Positions 10,221 through 19,941 of a stretch of DNA of 64,000 nucleotides are shown here, in pieces. The notes under the pieces were generated by a model that did no database searches, was not told where the DNA came from, and saw only the letters and a list, made by a program, of their open reading frames with translations. Source of the DNA: Acidimicrobium ferrooxidans DSM 10331 (GTDB lineage Bacteria > Actinomycetota > Acidimicrobiia > Acidimicrobiales > Acidimicrobiaceae); the NCBI RefSeq assembly GCF_000023265.1, contig NC_013124.1, positions 620,001-684,000 of the forward strand, given 5' to 3'. The translations under genes were made by a program, and so were the position numbers. The stretch's first letter is position 1, and each line of letters starts with the position of its first letter.

Positions 10221-11126
10221 ATGGTTGTGCCTGCACCAGAGACACGAGCGAGAGGCTGGAGTCCGAGCGAGCCGCGGTGGCGGATCGACGAGTTCCTCGC
10301 CGAGAACGTGCAGCTTCGACCCGCGACGAGGCGACGCTACCGCGTCGTCCTTTCCAACATCCAGGCTCGAGCGGCGTCGCTCGGGGCGGCATCGCCGGCT
10401 CAGCTGGACGCTCACGTGTTGCGGCGGCTCCTTGCCGCTCCTGGGTCGAACGGGCCGTACGCGCCGGCGACTCGCGATCTCGAGCGGGTCGTGCTGCGGC
10501 GCTACCTCGTTTGGGAGGGAAGTGAAGGGGCACTCGCTCTCGCGGCGCAGCTCGCTGCGTTTGCCAGGCGGCGCCCACGGCCCTTGCCGCGCGGCATCGA
10601 CGAGACGACGCTCGGATCGACCCTCGACGGTCTCGATGCTCGGGCGGATGCGCGTGCGATGGCGATCCTCGAGCTGGCCTATGCGACGGGGTTGCGGGCG
10701 AGCGAACTGTGTGCGCTCGATCGGAGCGACCTCGGTCCGGGCGACCGGTGGCTGGTCGTGCGGGCCGGCAAGGGAGGTCGGACCCGCCGGGTTCCGATCG
10801 GCGAGGCTGCCCGGACGGCGCTCCGGGCCTACCTCGCCACGCGCGACGACGATGCCCCGGCACTGTTGCTCGGAGCCCGCGGGGCTCGACTCTCGCCGCG
10901 GGGGCTACAGCGGTTGACCCGGCGCTATCTCGATGTCCACCCGCACCAGCTGCGCCATGCCTTCGCCACGCACCTGCTCGATCACGGCGCCGATGTGCGA
11001 TCGATCCAGGAGCTGCTGGGGCATGCGCGACTGGCGACTACGGAGATCTACACCCACGTGTCGCGCGAGACGCTGACGCGCGTCTACGATGCGACGCACC
11101 CTCGAGCAGGGCGAGGAGAGGCATGA
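10221..11126 (+). CDS. xerC: Tyrosine recombinase, XerC/XerD type
   Basis: 301 aa. SAM-like N-terminal core-binding domain (~20-110) and catalytic domain (~125-295). All catalytic residues are visible: R159 (G-L-R-A-S-E-L), K184 (A-G-K-G-G), H242-x-x-R245 (H-Q-L-R-H), H268 (L-G-H-A-R) and nucleophile Y277 (I-Y-T-H-V). Length and position beside whiG and rpsB match the chromosome-dimer-resolution XerC of actinobacteria rather than a phage integrase. Overlaps whiG by ATGA. Confidence 0.85.
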   Translation: MVVPAPETRARGWSPSEPRWRIDEFLAENVQLRPATRRRYRVVLSNIQARAASLGAASPAQLDAHVLRRLLAAPGSNGPYAPATRDLERVVLRRYLVWEGSEGALALAAQLAAFARRRPRPLPRGIDETTLGSTLDGLDARADARAMAILELAYATGLRASELCALDRSDLGPGDRWLVVRAGKGGRTRRVPIGEAARTALRAYLATRDDDAPALLLGARGARLSPRGLQRLTRRYLDVHPHQLRHAFATHLLDHGADVRSIQELLGHARLATTEIYTHVSRETLTRVYDATHPRAGRGEA

Positions 11127-11887
11127 GCGACGACGAGGTGATCGAGTCGGCGTGGCGCCGCTTCAAGCACGACGGTGACCTCGAGGCGCGCAATCGCCTG
11201 CTCGAGCACTACGCGTCCCTCGTTCGCTTCGTCGCCTCGCGCGTCGCGGTCGGGTTACCGGCGAGCGTCGACCCCAACGACCTCGCCAGCTACGGCACCT
11301 TCGGGCTGATCGACGCGCTCGAGAAGTTCGAGCCGGAGCGGGGCATCAAGTTCGAGACCTATGCCATCACACGGATCAAGGGCGCCATCATCGACGAGCT
11401 TCGCGCGATCGACTGGGTGCCGCGGTCGGTGCGGGCCAAGGCGAAGTCGGTCGAGCAGGCCTACGCCGCGCTCGAGGCACGGCTGCATCGGCCCCCCACC
11501 GATGCCGAGGTCGCCAGCGAGCTCGGCATGAGCGAGGACGAACTGCTGGCGATCTACTCCAAGATCTCGTTCCTCGGACTCGTCGGTCTCGACGAGGTGG
11601 TGATGTCGGGCGAGCGCGGTGAGGGTATGACGCTCGGGGACACGCTTGCCGATCGTCGTCAATCGGCCGGTGGCGCATTCGAGGAGCAGGAGCGCCGTCG
11701 CATGCTCGCCGATTCCATCAATCAGCTGGCCGATCGCGAGAAGACCGTCCTCGTGCTCTACTACTACGAAGGTTTCACCCTGGCGGAGATCGGCCGGATC
11801 CTCGGCGTGACCGAGAGTCGGATCTGTCAGATCCACTCCAAGGCCGTTCTGGCTCTGCGAGGCAAGCTCGGCGACCTGATCGGCTAG
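11123..11887 (+). CDS. whiG: FliA/WhiG-family RNA polymerase sigma factor
   Basis: 254 aa sigma-70 factor of the flagellar/sporulation group. Region 2 is at ~25-95 ([16 protein letters not shown]), region 3 ~105-175, region 4 ~195-250 with the helix-turn-helix [13 protein letters not shown]. In Streptomyces WhiG controls sporulation; in motile actinobacteria FliA controls flagella. No flagellar gene is in this window, so its regulon is undecided. Translationally coupled to xerC. Confidence 0.88.
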   Translation: MSDDEVIESAWRRFKHDGDLEARNRLLEHYASLVRFVASRVAVGLPASVDPNDLASYGTFGLIDALEKFEPERGIKFETYAITRIKGAIIDELRAIDWVPRSVRAKAKSVEQAYAALEARLHRPPTDAEVASELGMSEDELLAIYSKISFLGLVGLDEVVMSGERGEGMTLGDTLADRRQSAGGAFEEQERRRMLADSINQLADREKTVLVLYYYEGFTLAEIGRILGVTESRICQIHSKAVLALRGKLGDLIG

Positions 11888-11940
11888 GGAGCCTTGCCGA
11901 GGCGCCTAAGCTGTGGGGCCGCACGTTCGTCGTCGATACT

Positions 11941-11988
11941 CGGGCACTCGAACCCACGGTCGGCCACCTGAGCCGCATGGAGTGCCCG
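11941..11988 (+). promoter_or_regulatory. Long-range stem in the rpsB leader
   Basis: CGGGCACTC (11941-11949) pairs perfectly with GAGTGCCCG (11980-11988) across a 30-nt loop, 27 nt before the rpsB start. TAAGCT at 11907-11912 is a plausible -10. Such leaders commonly mediate ribosomal-protein autoregulation. The specific S2 role is inference. Confidence 0.5.
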
Positions 11989-12015
11989 CTGATCCAACCG
12001 TTGGGAGGTTGAACC

Positions 12016-12729
12016 GTGGCTGAGCGCCCGTTGGTAACGATGTCGCAGCTGCTCGAGGCCGGTGTCCACTTCGGTCACCAAACTCGTCGCTGGAACCCGA
12101 AGATGCGTGAGCACATCTACGAGCGGCGTGGGGGCATCCACCTCATCGACCTACGTCACACCCTGGAGGGCATCGATCGCTCGTTCCGCTTCGTTCGCGA
12201 TCTCAGTGCTCGTGGCGGCACCATCTTGTTCGTCGGTACGAAGAAGCAAGCCCAAGACGCCGTGAGTCAGTACGCGCGCCTTGCTGGGGTTCCCTACGTG
12301 AGCCACCGCTGGCTCGGCGGGATGCTGACGAACTTCGGCACGATCTCGCGGCGCGTCGCGAAGATGGCAGAGTACGAGCGCATGCGTGACCAGGGCGACT
12401 TCGAGGCGATGCCGAAGAAGGAGGCGCTTCTCTTGTCGCGCGAGCTCGCCAAGCTGGAGCTCAACCTTGGAGGCATTCGCAACCTGACGCGCTTGCCCGA
12501 TGCGATCTTCGTGATCGATACGCCCAAGGAGCACATCGCGGTCACCGAGGCGAATCGGCTCGGAATCCCGGTGGTGGCCGTGGTGGACACCAACGCCGAC
12601 CCCGACCTCGTGACCTACCCGATGCCCGGGAACGACGACGCGATCCGCGCGTGCGAGCTGTTCACCCGCTTGATGGCGACCGCCGTCATCGAAGGCCGGC
12701 AGCGTCAGCAGGCCAAGCCGGCTGCCTAG
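12016..12729 (+). CDS. rpsB: 30S ribosomal protein S2
   Basis: 237 aa with the S2 signatures near the N-terminus (L-L-E-A-G-V-H-F-G-H, W-N-P-K-M) and G-G-M-L-T-N-F near residue 95, and the conserved D-P-D near residue 195. GTG start preceded by GGGAGG. First gene of the rpsB-tsf-pyrH-frr cluster. Confidence 0.97.
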   Translation: MAERPLVTMSQLLEAGVHFGHQTRRWNPKMREHIYERRGGIHLIDLRHTLEGIDRSFRFVRDLSARGGTILFVGTKKQAQDAVSQYARLAGVPYVSHRWLGGMLTNFGTISRRVAKMAEYERMRDQGDFEAMPKKEALLLSRELAKLELNLGGIRNLTRLPDAIFVIDTPKEHIAVTEANRLGIPVVAVVDTNADPDLVTYPMPGNDDAIRACELFTRLMATAVIEGRQRQQAKPAA

Positions 12730-12761
12730 AGACCGCGGCCACGAACGAAGGAGGAGACCAG

Positions 12762-13553
12762 GTGGTCAGTGCGAGCGATGTGCAGGCCCTGCGCCGTGCG
12801 ACGGGCGCAGGCATGCTCGATGCCAAGAAGGCGCTCGAGGAGGCCGATGGCGACGTCGAGCGAGCGACGCGCCTGTTGCGAGAACGAGGCCTCGCCTCGG
12901 CTGCCAAGCGCGTCGATCGAGACAACGCCGAGGGAGCGGTTGCGCTGTCGCTGCTCGAGGACCGGGCGGGTGCGATCGTCGAGCTTCGCTGCGAGACGGA
13001 TTTCGTCGCCAAGGCGCAGGATTTCGTCAACACCGCCAACGAGCTGGCGGCGACCGTCGCGACCGATGGGGAGCAGGCCGTTGCCAAGTTCGAGAGCATC
13101 ATCGAAGACTTGCGCCTGAGCCTCAAGGAGAACATTGCGCTCGGTCGGGTGGTGCACTTCGCGGCCGGTGACGGCGACGTCGTCTCGGGTTATCTCCACG
13201 TCCAGGCAGACCGCGGCGTGAACGCCGTGCTCGTTCAGCTGCACGGCGGCACGGCCGAGCTCGCCCACGACATCGCACTGCACATCGCCTTCGCCCGGCC
13301 GCGGTACCTGTCGCGCGCCGACGTCCCAGCCGAGGAGGTCGAGCGCGAGCGTGAGACCTTCGAGGTGCAGGCGCGCAACAGTGGCAAGCCCGAGGCTGCG
13401 CTCGCCAAGATCGTCGAGGGTCGCCTCGACGGCTTCTTCAAGGAGATCTGCCTGCTCGACCAGGCCTTCGTGAAGGACGAGAAGCGCAAGATCCACGACG
13501 TGCTCGCAGGTGCGTCAGTCGTTCGGTTTGCGCAGGTGGAGATCGGTCGCTGA
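12762..13553 (+). CDS. tsf: Translation elongation factor Ts
   Basis: 263 aa nucleotide-exchange factor for EF-Tu. N-terminal UBA domain (~1-45: L-R-x-x-T-G-A-G-M-L-D-A-K-K-A-L) and the EF-Ts core with the E-L-R-C-E-T-D-F-V signature (~75). Start GTG 12762 is set by AAGGAGGAG 7-13 nt upstream; upstream in-frame codons overlap rpsB. Confidence 0.96.
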   Translation: MVSASDVQALRRATGAGMLDAKKALEEADGDVERATRLLRERGLASAAKRVDRDNAEGAVALSLLEDRAGAIVELRCETDFVAKAQDFVNTANELAATVATDGEQAVAKFESIIEDLRLSLKENIALGRVVHFAAGDGDVVSGYLHVQADRGVNAVLVQLHGGTAELAHDIALHIAFARPRYLSRADVPAEEVERERETFEVQARNSGKPEAALAKIVEGRLDGFFKEICLLDQAFVKDEKRKIHDVLAGASVVRFAQVEIGR

Positions 13554-13555
13554 TC

Positions 13556-14275
13556 GTGGGGGCCTCCTGGCGACGGGTGCTGCTGAAGATCTCCGGCGAG
13601 TCGCTGGCCGGCGAGGATCGAGCTCAATCGATCGACCCGGCGATCTTGCAGCAGCTCGCCGAGGAACTCGTCGAGCTGCGCACGGTGCACGGCGTCGAGG
13701 TCGCCGTCGTCGTCGGCGGCGGGAACTTGTGGCGCGGGACCGACGGTACCCAGATCGGCATCGATCCGCCGACGTCGGACAACATGGGCATGCTCGCCAC
13801 GGTGATGAACGCGCTTGCGCTGCAGAGCGCGATCGAGCGGCTCGGTCAGCCGGTGCGGCTCCAGAGCGCCATCACGATGGCCGAGCTCGCAGAGCCCTAC
13901 ATTCGCCGTCGGGCGGTGCGGCACCTCGAGAAGGGGCGCATCGTCGTGTTCGCCGCCGGCACCGGCAATCCGTTCTTCACCACTGACACCGCAGCCGCGC
14001 TGCGGGCCGCCGAGATCGGCGCGAGCGTCGTGCTGAAGGGCACGCACTCGGGTGTGAGCGGGATTTATTCGTCCGATCCCCGGGTCGACCCGTCGGCGGT
14101 GCAGCTGGAGCGGGTCGGCTACATGGAGGTCATCGAGCGCAACCTCGCCGTGATGGACATGACCGCTATCACCTTGTGCAAGGAGCGGGCCATCAAGGTC
14201 GTCGTCTTCGACGTCTCGTTGCGGGGTAACATCACGAAGGCCTGGCGTGGCCAGATCGGAACGTTGGTGGAGTAA
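13556..14275 (+). CDS. pyrH: UMP kinase
   Basis: 239 aa amino-acid-kinase fold enzyme, phosphorylating UMP to UDP. G-E-S-L (~15-18), V-V-G-G-G-N-L-W-R-G (~50-60) and T-D-T-A-A-A-L-R-A (~140) match bacterial PyrH. GTG start 2 nt after tsf; the stop TAA overlaps the frr ATG (TAATG). Confidence 0.96.
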   Translation: MGASWRRVLLKISGESLAGEDRAQSIDPAILQQLAEELVELRTVHGVEVAVVVGGGNLWRGTDGTQIGIDPPTSDNMGMLATVMNALALQSAIERLGQPVRLQSAITMAELAEPYIRRRAVRHLEKGRIVVFAAGTGNPFFTTDTAAALRAAEIGASVVLKGTHSGVSGIYSSDPRVDPSAVQLERVGYMEVIERNLAVMDMTAITLCKERAIKVVVFDVSLRGNITKAWRGQIGTLVE

Positions 14276-14847
14276 TGGCTGATCCAGTCGATATCGATGC
14301 GGAGCTTGCGGCCTTCGAGGATCGCATGGCCAAGGCAGTGCGCCACACCGAGGAGGAGTTCGCGACCGTCCGTACGGGTCGGGCGCAGGCGGCCCTGCTC
14401 GATGGGATCGTCGTCGAGTACTACGGCGAGCGCGTTCCGTTGCGGCAGTTGGCGTCGGTGACGACGCCCGATCCCCACAGCCTGCTCATCGCGCCCTATG
14501 ACCGCAACGCGATGGGCGCCATGGAGCGAGCCATTCGCGATTCAGACCTCGGCGTCAACCCGACGAACGATGGCTCGGTGATCCGTATCGCGATCGCGCC
14601 GCTCACGGAGGAGCGTCGTCGAGAGCTCGTCAAGGTGGTGCGCAAGCGCGCCGAGGAGGGGCGGGTGGCGATCCGAGGCGTGCGCCGGCAGGCCAAGCAG
14701 CACTTCGAGTCGCTCCAGCGCCAAGGCTCGCTCACGACGGACGACCTCGCCGACATCGAGCGCAGTCTCGATCGCCTGACGGCCCGCTTTGTGGGCGAGC
14801 TGGATCGAGCGCTCGAGGTCAAGGAGCACGACCTCCTCGAGGTCTAG
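14275..14847 (+). CDS. frr: Ribosome recycling factor
   Basis: 190 aa, the usual RRF size. Three-helix bundle with R-T-G-R-A near residue 36 and the conserved E-E-R-R-R-E-L-V-K near residue 112. Splits post-termination ribosomes with EF-G. Coupled to pyrH by TAATG. Confidence 0.96.
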   Translation: MADPVDIDAELAAFEDRMAKAVRHTEEEFATVRTGRAQAALLDGIVVEYYGERVPLRQLASVTTPDPHSLLIAPYDRNAMGAMERAIRDSDLGVNPTNDGSVIRIAIAPLTEERRRELVKVVRKRAEEGRVAIRGVRRQAKQHFESLQRQGSLTTDDLADIERSLDRLTARFVGELDRALEVKEHDLLEV

Positions 14848-14855
14848 GCCGGCCG

Positions 14856-16283
14856 GTGAGCGAACACGACGACCGGGCCCCGCAGTCGGAGCCTACGAGC
14901 GAGCCTCGAGGCCTGTCGCCCGAGCCCGAACGACAGCGAGAGCGCGGGGCCCACGCAGGGCCTGAGAACGGTACGCCTCGCGAGGGCGCGAGTTCGACGG
15001 ATGCGGGCGTGACAGAACCCCTCGCATCCGCGGTGCCACCTGGCCCCGTTCGGTCGTCGGGCCGTGACGAGGGGAGCGACGACGACACCGTGGCCCTCCC
15101 CGATTGGCGAGAGCCACCGACCGGTGACGTTCCTCGGGTCCTCGAAGAACTCTCGGGCATCCCGGTGCGCGATCTCGGAGGACCTCGTACCGGTGAGTTG
15201 CCCTCGATCGACGACGAAACAGTTCCGTGGTCGCCACCGTCCTCGACCCAAGGTGAGCGATCCAAGCTCGACGACGACGCGCGTCCACGCCGAGAACCGT
15301 CCGAGGCTGCGACTCCCCGAGCGCCTCGCCATCATCGGCGCAGGCGCGATGGCGGCGAGGGCGAGGCCACGACTCAGGACGCGGGCGTCGAGCGGCGCAC
15401 GGCGGCCGGCTCGCGTCGTCGAGGGGGCGTTCGCGGCGCGACGCCCGGCGACGAGCGATCCCACGGCGGCCCCGCCCGGTCCAAGGCGCTCAGCACCCTC
15501 ACCGGCATTGCGCTCGCTGCGATCGTGGTCGTAGCCCTCGTCCTGGGGCGGATCCCGTTGCTCGTCGTCGTCGCGCTCGCGCTCGAGCTGGCTGCTTCGG
15601 AGGCCTTCAGCGTGCTGCACCGCGGCGGGCTCCTCGAGGCGCGCTTCCTCGGGCTCGCCGGGGTCGGGGCACTCATCGGAGTCGCTTACGCCTACGGTCC
15701 GGCCGGTGATGGCGGCGTCGTCGTTGCAGCTTTCGTCCTGGGCGCAGCGTGGTATGTCCTCGGACCACTGCGGCGTCCTGCCTACGAGGGGCTCTCGCAC
15801 ACGCTGGGCGTGGTTGTGTGGGTCGGGCTCCTTGGCTCCTATGCAGCGGTCCTGCTCCGACCGGCGACGTTCCACGGGCACGGCGAGCTCGTCCTCGTCG
15901 TCGCCATCGCGACGACGGTGGCCGACGACACCGCGGCTTTCTTCGTCGGATCGGTGCTCGGTCGCCATCGGCTGGCGCCGCGGATCTCGCCCAACAAGAC
16001 GATCGAAGGGCTTATCGGCGGTACGGTCGCAGCCATCGTGGCCGGCGCGCTGCTCGGGATGATCGCCCCGCTCAGCGTCGTGGAAGGAGCGATACTCGGA
16101 CTGGTCGTCGCGGTGGTGGCTCCGCTCGGCGATCTGCTCGAGAGTGCCTTCAAGCGCCAGTTTCATGTCAAGGACTCGGGGGCGCTGCTGCCTGGCCACG
16201 GAGGGGTTCTCGATCGCATCGACGCGATGCTCGTCGTGCTCCCAGCCAGCTACTACCTCTTCGCGGTGATGCATCTCAGGTAG
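14856..16283 (+). CDS. cdsA: Phosphatidate cytidylyltransferase with long disordered N-terminus
   Basis: 475 aa. Makes CDP-diacylglycerol for phospholipid synthesis at the membrane. The family signature S-A-F-K-R-x4-K-D-S-G-x-L-L-P-G-H-G-G-x-x-D-R-I-D is intact near the C-terminus, after about eight hydrophobic helices (213-470). Residues 1-210 are a hydrophilic, Glu/Arg/Pro/Ser-rich extension absent from the ~270-aa E. coli type; residues 88-125 are its only motif-like part. GTG start 8 nt after frr; an internal start would need to skip good coding sequence. Confidence 0.9.
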   Translation: MSEHDDRAPQSEPTSEPRGLSPEPERQRERGAHAGPENGTPREGASSTDAGVTEPLASAVPPGPVRSSGRDEGSDDDTVALPDWREPPTGDVPRVLEELSGIPVRDLGGPRTGELPSIDDETVPWSPPSSTQGERSKLDDDARPRREPSEAATPRAPRHHRRRRDGGEGEATTQDAGVERRTAAGSRRRGGVRGATPGDERSHGGPARSKALSTLTGIALAAIVVVALVLGRIPLLVVVALALELAASEAFSVLHRGGLLEARFLGLAGVGALIGVAYAYGPAGDGGVVVAAFVLGAAWYVLGPLRRPAYEGLSHTLGVVVWVGLLGSYAAVLLRPATFHGHGELVLVVAIATTVADDTAAFFVGSVLGRHRLAPRISPNKTIEGLIGGTVAAIVAGALLGMIAPLSVVEGAILGLVVAVVAPLGDLLESAFKRQFHVKDSGALLPGHGGVLDRIDAMLVVLPASYYLFAVMHLR

Positions 16284-16289
16284 CCTGCC

Positions 16290-16295
16290 TAGGCT
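16290..16295 (+). promoter_or_regulatory. -10 element TAGGCT, leaderless promoter of dxr
   Basis: TAGGCT, 7 nt, then GTG 16303. No Shine-Dalgarno. Confidence 0.6.
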
Positions 16296-16302
16296 GACTG
16301 TC

Positions 16303-17460
16303 GTGCCGAGCGTCGCCATCGCCGGGGTCACCGGTTCCGTCGGCCGCCAAGCCGGTGCGGTCGTCTCTCGCGACCCGGAACGTTTTCATGTCGAGACCAT
16401 CGTCGCTGGGAGCGATGCGGGCGGGCTCATCGAGCTCGCCAAGGAGCTACGCCCTCGGGTCGTCGGTCTCGCGGTCGGTGGTGACCGCGAGCGAGTGCGC
16501 CAGAGCCTCGATGCGTCCGTGGAGGTGGTCGTCGGTCGCGAAGCGCTCGAGGCGAGCGCAGCGGCCGACATCGTCGTGAACGCCGTGAGCGGCTTCGCGG
16601 GTCTCGCCGTGACTCGAGCTGCGCTGCTCGCTGGACGCAGGCTCGCGCTGGCGAACAAGGAGTCGCTGGTTGCAGCGGGGGACCTTGTGGCCGGATGGCT
16701 CGACGGTGGCGACGGCGAACTCGTGCCGGTGGACTCCGAGCACTCTGCCATCTTCCAGTGCCTCGGAGGCTCGCGCGATGGCGCAGACCGTGTCGCGTCG
16801 CTGGTGCTCACGAGCTCTGGCGGACCCTTCCGTACGCGATCGGCGGAGGCGCTGCGTGACGTGAGCCTGGAGGAGGCGCTCGCCCACCCGACGTGGTCGA
16901 TGGGGCCGAAGATCACCGTGGACTCGTCGACCCTGTTCAACAAGGGCCTCGAGGTCATCGAGGCACACTACCTCTTCGAGGTTCCCTACGACCGAATCGA
17001 GGTGGTGGTGCATCCCGAGAGTGTCGTGCACTCGATGGTGCGCTTTCGGGACGGGTCGGTGATCGCGCAGCTGTCGGAGCCGACCATGGAGTTGCCCGTG
17101 GCGGTGGCGCTCTATCACCCCGAGCGCGCGCCGTACGCGATCGGCTCGCTCGATCTCACCCGACCTCGGTCGTTCGGCTTCGAGCCCGTCGACGACGCTC
17201 GGTTCCCCGCGTTGCGCCTCGCCTATGACGCCGGTCGACTCGGAGGGGCCGCACCGTGTTGGTTGAACGCAGCGAACGAGGTCGCGGTGGCCGCGTTTCT
17301 CGGAGGTGCGCTGCGCTGGATCGACATCTATCGCGTGGTCGCCTCGACGCTGGAGCGGTTCGAGCCGACGACGTTCGCATCCGAGGAGGACGTCATCGAG
17401 GCCGATGCGACCGCGCGTGACCACGCTCGACGCATCGTGGAGGAGGTAACTCGTGGCTGA
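16303..17460 (+). CDS. dxr: 1-deoxy-D-xylulose 5-phosphate reductoisomerase
   Basis: 385 aa. Converts DXP to MEP with NADPH, the second step of the MEP isoprenoid pathway. N-terminal Rossmann G-V-T-G-S-V-G (8-14), A-N-K-E-S (~118), metal/substrate residues P-V-D-S-E-H-S-A (~145) and the H-P-E-S-V-V-H-S loop. Overlaps rseP by 8 nt; ispG of the same pathway follows rseP. Confidence 0.95.
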   Translation: MPSVAIAGVTGSVGRQAGAVVSRDPERFHVETIVAGSDAGGLIELAKELRPRVVGLAVGGDRERVRQSLDASVEVVVGREALEASAAADIVVNAVSGFAGLAVTRAALLAGRRLALANKESLVAAGDLVAGWLDGGDGELVPVDSEHSAIFQCLGGSRDGADRVASLVLTSSGGPFRTRSAEALRDVSLEEALAHPTWSMGPKITVDSSTLFNKGLEVIEAHYLFEVPYDRIEVVVHPESVVHSMVRFRDGSVIAQLSEPTMELPVAVALYHPERAPYAIGSLDLTRPRSFGFEPVDDARFPALRLAYDAGRLGGAAPCWLNAANEVAVAAFLGGALRWIDIYRVVASTLERFEPTTFASEEDVIEADATARDHARRIVEEVTRG

Positions 17461-18739
17461 GGAGATGGAGGCGCCAACCCTCCAGGAGGCTCGAAGCTTC
17501 TCCGGTCGCAGGCTCGCCGAGCTCGTCGTCGTGCTCGTCGCCATCATCGCGATCGCCCAGCACGCCCATGCACTCGGCACCCTCGCCGTCGTGGCGGCGA
17601 TCGTCGCGATGGTCGTGCTGCACGAACTTGGGCACTACCTGGTCGCGCGGTGGTCGCGCATGGAGGTGACCGAGTTCTTCGTCGGGTTCGGGCCGCGGAT
17701 CTTCTCGTGGCACCGCAAGGGGATCGAGTACGGCCTGAAGGCGATCCTCGTCGGTGGCTACGTCCGCATCACCGGCATGACGAGCGCGGAAGAGGTCCCG
17801 CCCGAGCGTGAGGCGCGCACCTATCGCTCGTCGACCTTCCCCCGACGAGTCGCGGTCAGCGTGGCGGGCTCGGTCATGCACTTCGTCGTGGCATTTGGCA
17901 TGCTGTGGTACCTGTTCAGTGGGGTCGGGACCTACGCGAGTCGGGGCGTGGTCATCGAGGGGGTCGCACACATCCCAGGGGTGGTGACCCCGGCCGAGCG
18001 GATCGGACTGCGTGCTGGCGATACGATCCTCGCCGTCGACGGGCATCGGAACCCTACCCTTGCTGCCTTCGCGTCGTCGATCTCTCACCATCCCGGCACC
18101 CCTGTGCGCCTCGTTGTCGAGACGCCCGGCGGTCGAGTCGTCTCGCGCACGGCGGTGCCGATCCCCGCGACCATGGTGGCGAGATACGATGCGGCCTATC
18201 ACTCCCTGGGTTCCCAAGGCGTGCTCGGCGTGGTGGTTGCGCCTCCAGTCGAACGATCCAGTCTCGTCGGTGGGGTCGTGCCGTCGGCGCGCGCGCTCTG
18301 GTCGCTCGCTGGTGCGAGCGTGAGTGGGCTCGTGTCGCACTTCACGCCCCATGGGATCGCGACCTACGTGTCGGAGGTGACGCACCCCTCGGCGAACCCC
18401 ACCTCGGCAAAGTCCGCGTCTCGCTTCGAGTCCCCCGTGGGGATCGTGCAGCTCGCGTCCGACGCGGTCGCGGCCGGAACCGGCGCCGTGCTCGAGCTCC
18501 TCGTGCTGATCAACGTCTTCGTCGGGATCTTCAACATGGTGCCGTTGCTGCCGCTCGACGGCGGACACGTCGCCATCGCGATCTACGAACGCATCCGATC
18601 GCGGCGAGGTCGTGCGTACCACGCCGATGTCCTCAAGCTGATGCCGATCACCTACGCTGTGATAGCGGTGATCCTCTTTCTGGGTGTCACCGCGCTGTAT
18701 CTGGACATCACGCATCCGGTGCCCAACCCGTTCTCGTAG
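17453..18739 (+). CDS. rseP: Site-2 intramembrane metalloprotease, RseP/RasP family (M50)
   Basis: 428 aa. Zinc site H-E-L-G-H at about residue 57 in the first transmembrane helix and the second motif L-D-G-G-H near residue 366. A PDZ domain occupies ~165-245. Cleaves anti-sigma factors or signal-peptide remnants in the membrane. Placement between dxr and ispG is common in actinobacteria. Confidence 0.93.
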   Translation: MAEEMEAPTLQEARSFSGRRLAELVVVLVAIIAIAQHAHALGTLAVVAAIVAMVVLHELGHYLVARWSRMEVTEFFVGFGPRIFSWHRKGIEYGLKAILVGGYVRITGMTSAEEVPPEREARTYRSSTFPRRVAVSVAGSVMHFVVAFGMLWYLFSGVGTYASRGVVIEGVAHIPGVVTPAERIGLRAGDTILAVDGHRNPTLAAFASSISHHPGTPVRLVVETPGGRVVSRTAVPIPATMVARYDAAYHSLGSQGVLGVVVAPPVERSSLVGGVVPSARALWSLAGASVSGLVSHFTPHGIATYVSEVTHPSANPTSAKSASRFESPVGIVQLASDAVAAGTGAVLELLVLINVFVGIFNMVPLLPLDGGHVAIAIYERIRSRRGRAYHADVLKLMPITYAVIAVILFLGVTALYLDITHPVPNPFS

Positions 18740-18753
18740 CGAGGAGGAGAGCA

Positions 18754-19941
18754 ATGGCGCGTCCTCAGATCGCCCTCGCCCCACGACGGCCCACCCGCCA
18801 GGTCATGGTTGGGTCGGTACCTGTCGGCGGAGGGGCGCCCATCTCGGTGCAGTCGATGACGACCACCCAGACCGCCGACGTCGAGGGCACCCTGACGCAG
18901 ATCTACGCCCTCGCCGCTGCTGGCGCAGACATCGTTCGGGTGACGTGCAACACCCGTGACGCAGCCGATGGGCTCGCGCGCATCGTGCCCCGCTCGCCCG
19001 TGCCGATCGTCGCGGACATCCACTTCCACGTGGAGATGGCCCTCGCGGCACTCGATGCAGGGGTGGCCGCCCTCAGGCTCAACCCCGGCAACCTGCGCAA
19101 GCGCGAGGAGATCCAGCTGGTGGCGCGCGAGGCGAAGGATCGCGCCATCCCGATCCGCATCGGCGTCAACGCCGGTTCGTTGCACCCGGAGTTTGCGGAG
19201 CGCTTCGGGGGCGCAACTCCGGAGGCACTCGTGGAGAGCGCGCTCTACGAGCTCGCGCTCTTCGAGGAGGTCGGTTTCGACGACGTCGCGTTCTCGGTGA
19301 AGGCCTCCAACGTGCCGCTGATGATCGCGGCCTATCGGCTGCTCGCCGAGCGTACCGATCATCCCTTGCACCTTGGCGTGACCGAGGCCGGGCCGCCGCC
19401 GGCGGGGCTCGTGAAGGCCACCGCCGGCATCGCGACGCTGCTCGCCGAGGGCATCGGTGACACGATTCGCTACTCGCTCACCGCTGACCCCGTCGAGGAG
19501 GCGCGGGCAGGACGGCAGTTGCTCGAGGCACTCGGCCTGCGAGAACGCAAGAACCTCGACCTCATCGCGTGTCCGAGCTGCGGGCGCGCCCAGGTGGACG
19601 TGATCGGGATCGCCAAGGACGCCCAGGCACGGCTCGAGGAGCTCGGCCTGCCGATCCAGGTGGCCGTCATGGGTTGCGTGGTGAATGGTCCGGGAGAAGC
19701 CAGGGAGGCGGATCTCGGTATTGCGGGCGGTCGGCACAAGGGACATCTGTTCATCCGTGGGCAGATCGTGCGGGTGGTCCCCGAGCAGGAGATGGTTGAC
19801 GCGCTCGTCGAGGAAGCCAAGCGACTCGTTGCCGAGGGCGTCGAGGCACGGCTCGCGGCCGCAGCTCCCGGAGCGGCCGAGGAGGCAGCCCGCGATCGCA
19901 TGGCCGAACTCGGTGGCGAGGAGGGCTCGGCCAAGCGCTAG
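18754..19941 (+). CDS. ispG: 4-hydroxy-3-methylbut-2-enyl-diphosphate synthase
   Basis: 395 aa [4Fe-4S] enzyme of the MEP pathway. TIM-barrel start with V-Q-S-M-T-T-T-Q-T; cluster cysteines in C-P-S-C-G-R (~275-280) and the third cysteine in M-G-C-V-V-N-G-P-G-E. ATG 18754 chosen because GAGGAGGA precedes it; the frame is open much farther upstream only as a shadow of rseP. The Ala/Glu-rich C-terminal ~40 residues are an extension. Confidence 0.95.
   Translation: MARPQIALAPRRPTRQVMVGSVPVGGGAPISVQSMTTTQTADVEGTLTQIYALAAAGADIVRVTCNTRDAADGLARIVPRSPVPIVADIHFHVEMALAALDAGVAALRLNPGNLRKREEIQLVAREAKDRAIPIRIGVNAGSLHPEFAERFGGATPEALVESALYELALFEEVGFDDVAFSVKASNVPLMIAAYRLLAERTDHPLHLGVTEAGPPPAGLVKATAGIATLLAEGIGDTIRYSLTADPVEEARAGRQLLEALGLRERKNLDLIACPSCGRAQVDVIGIAKDAQARLEELGLPIQVAVMGCVVNGPGEAREADLGIAGGRHKGHLFIRGQIVRVVPEQEMVDALVEEAKRLVAEGVEARLAAAAPGAAEEAARDRMAELGGEEGSAKR

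Noticed and set aside
10221-11126. Phage or island integrase
   Set aside because: Length, catalytic layout and core neighbourhood match housekeeping XerC; no phage genes or att sites nearby.
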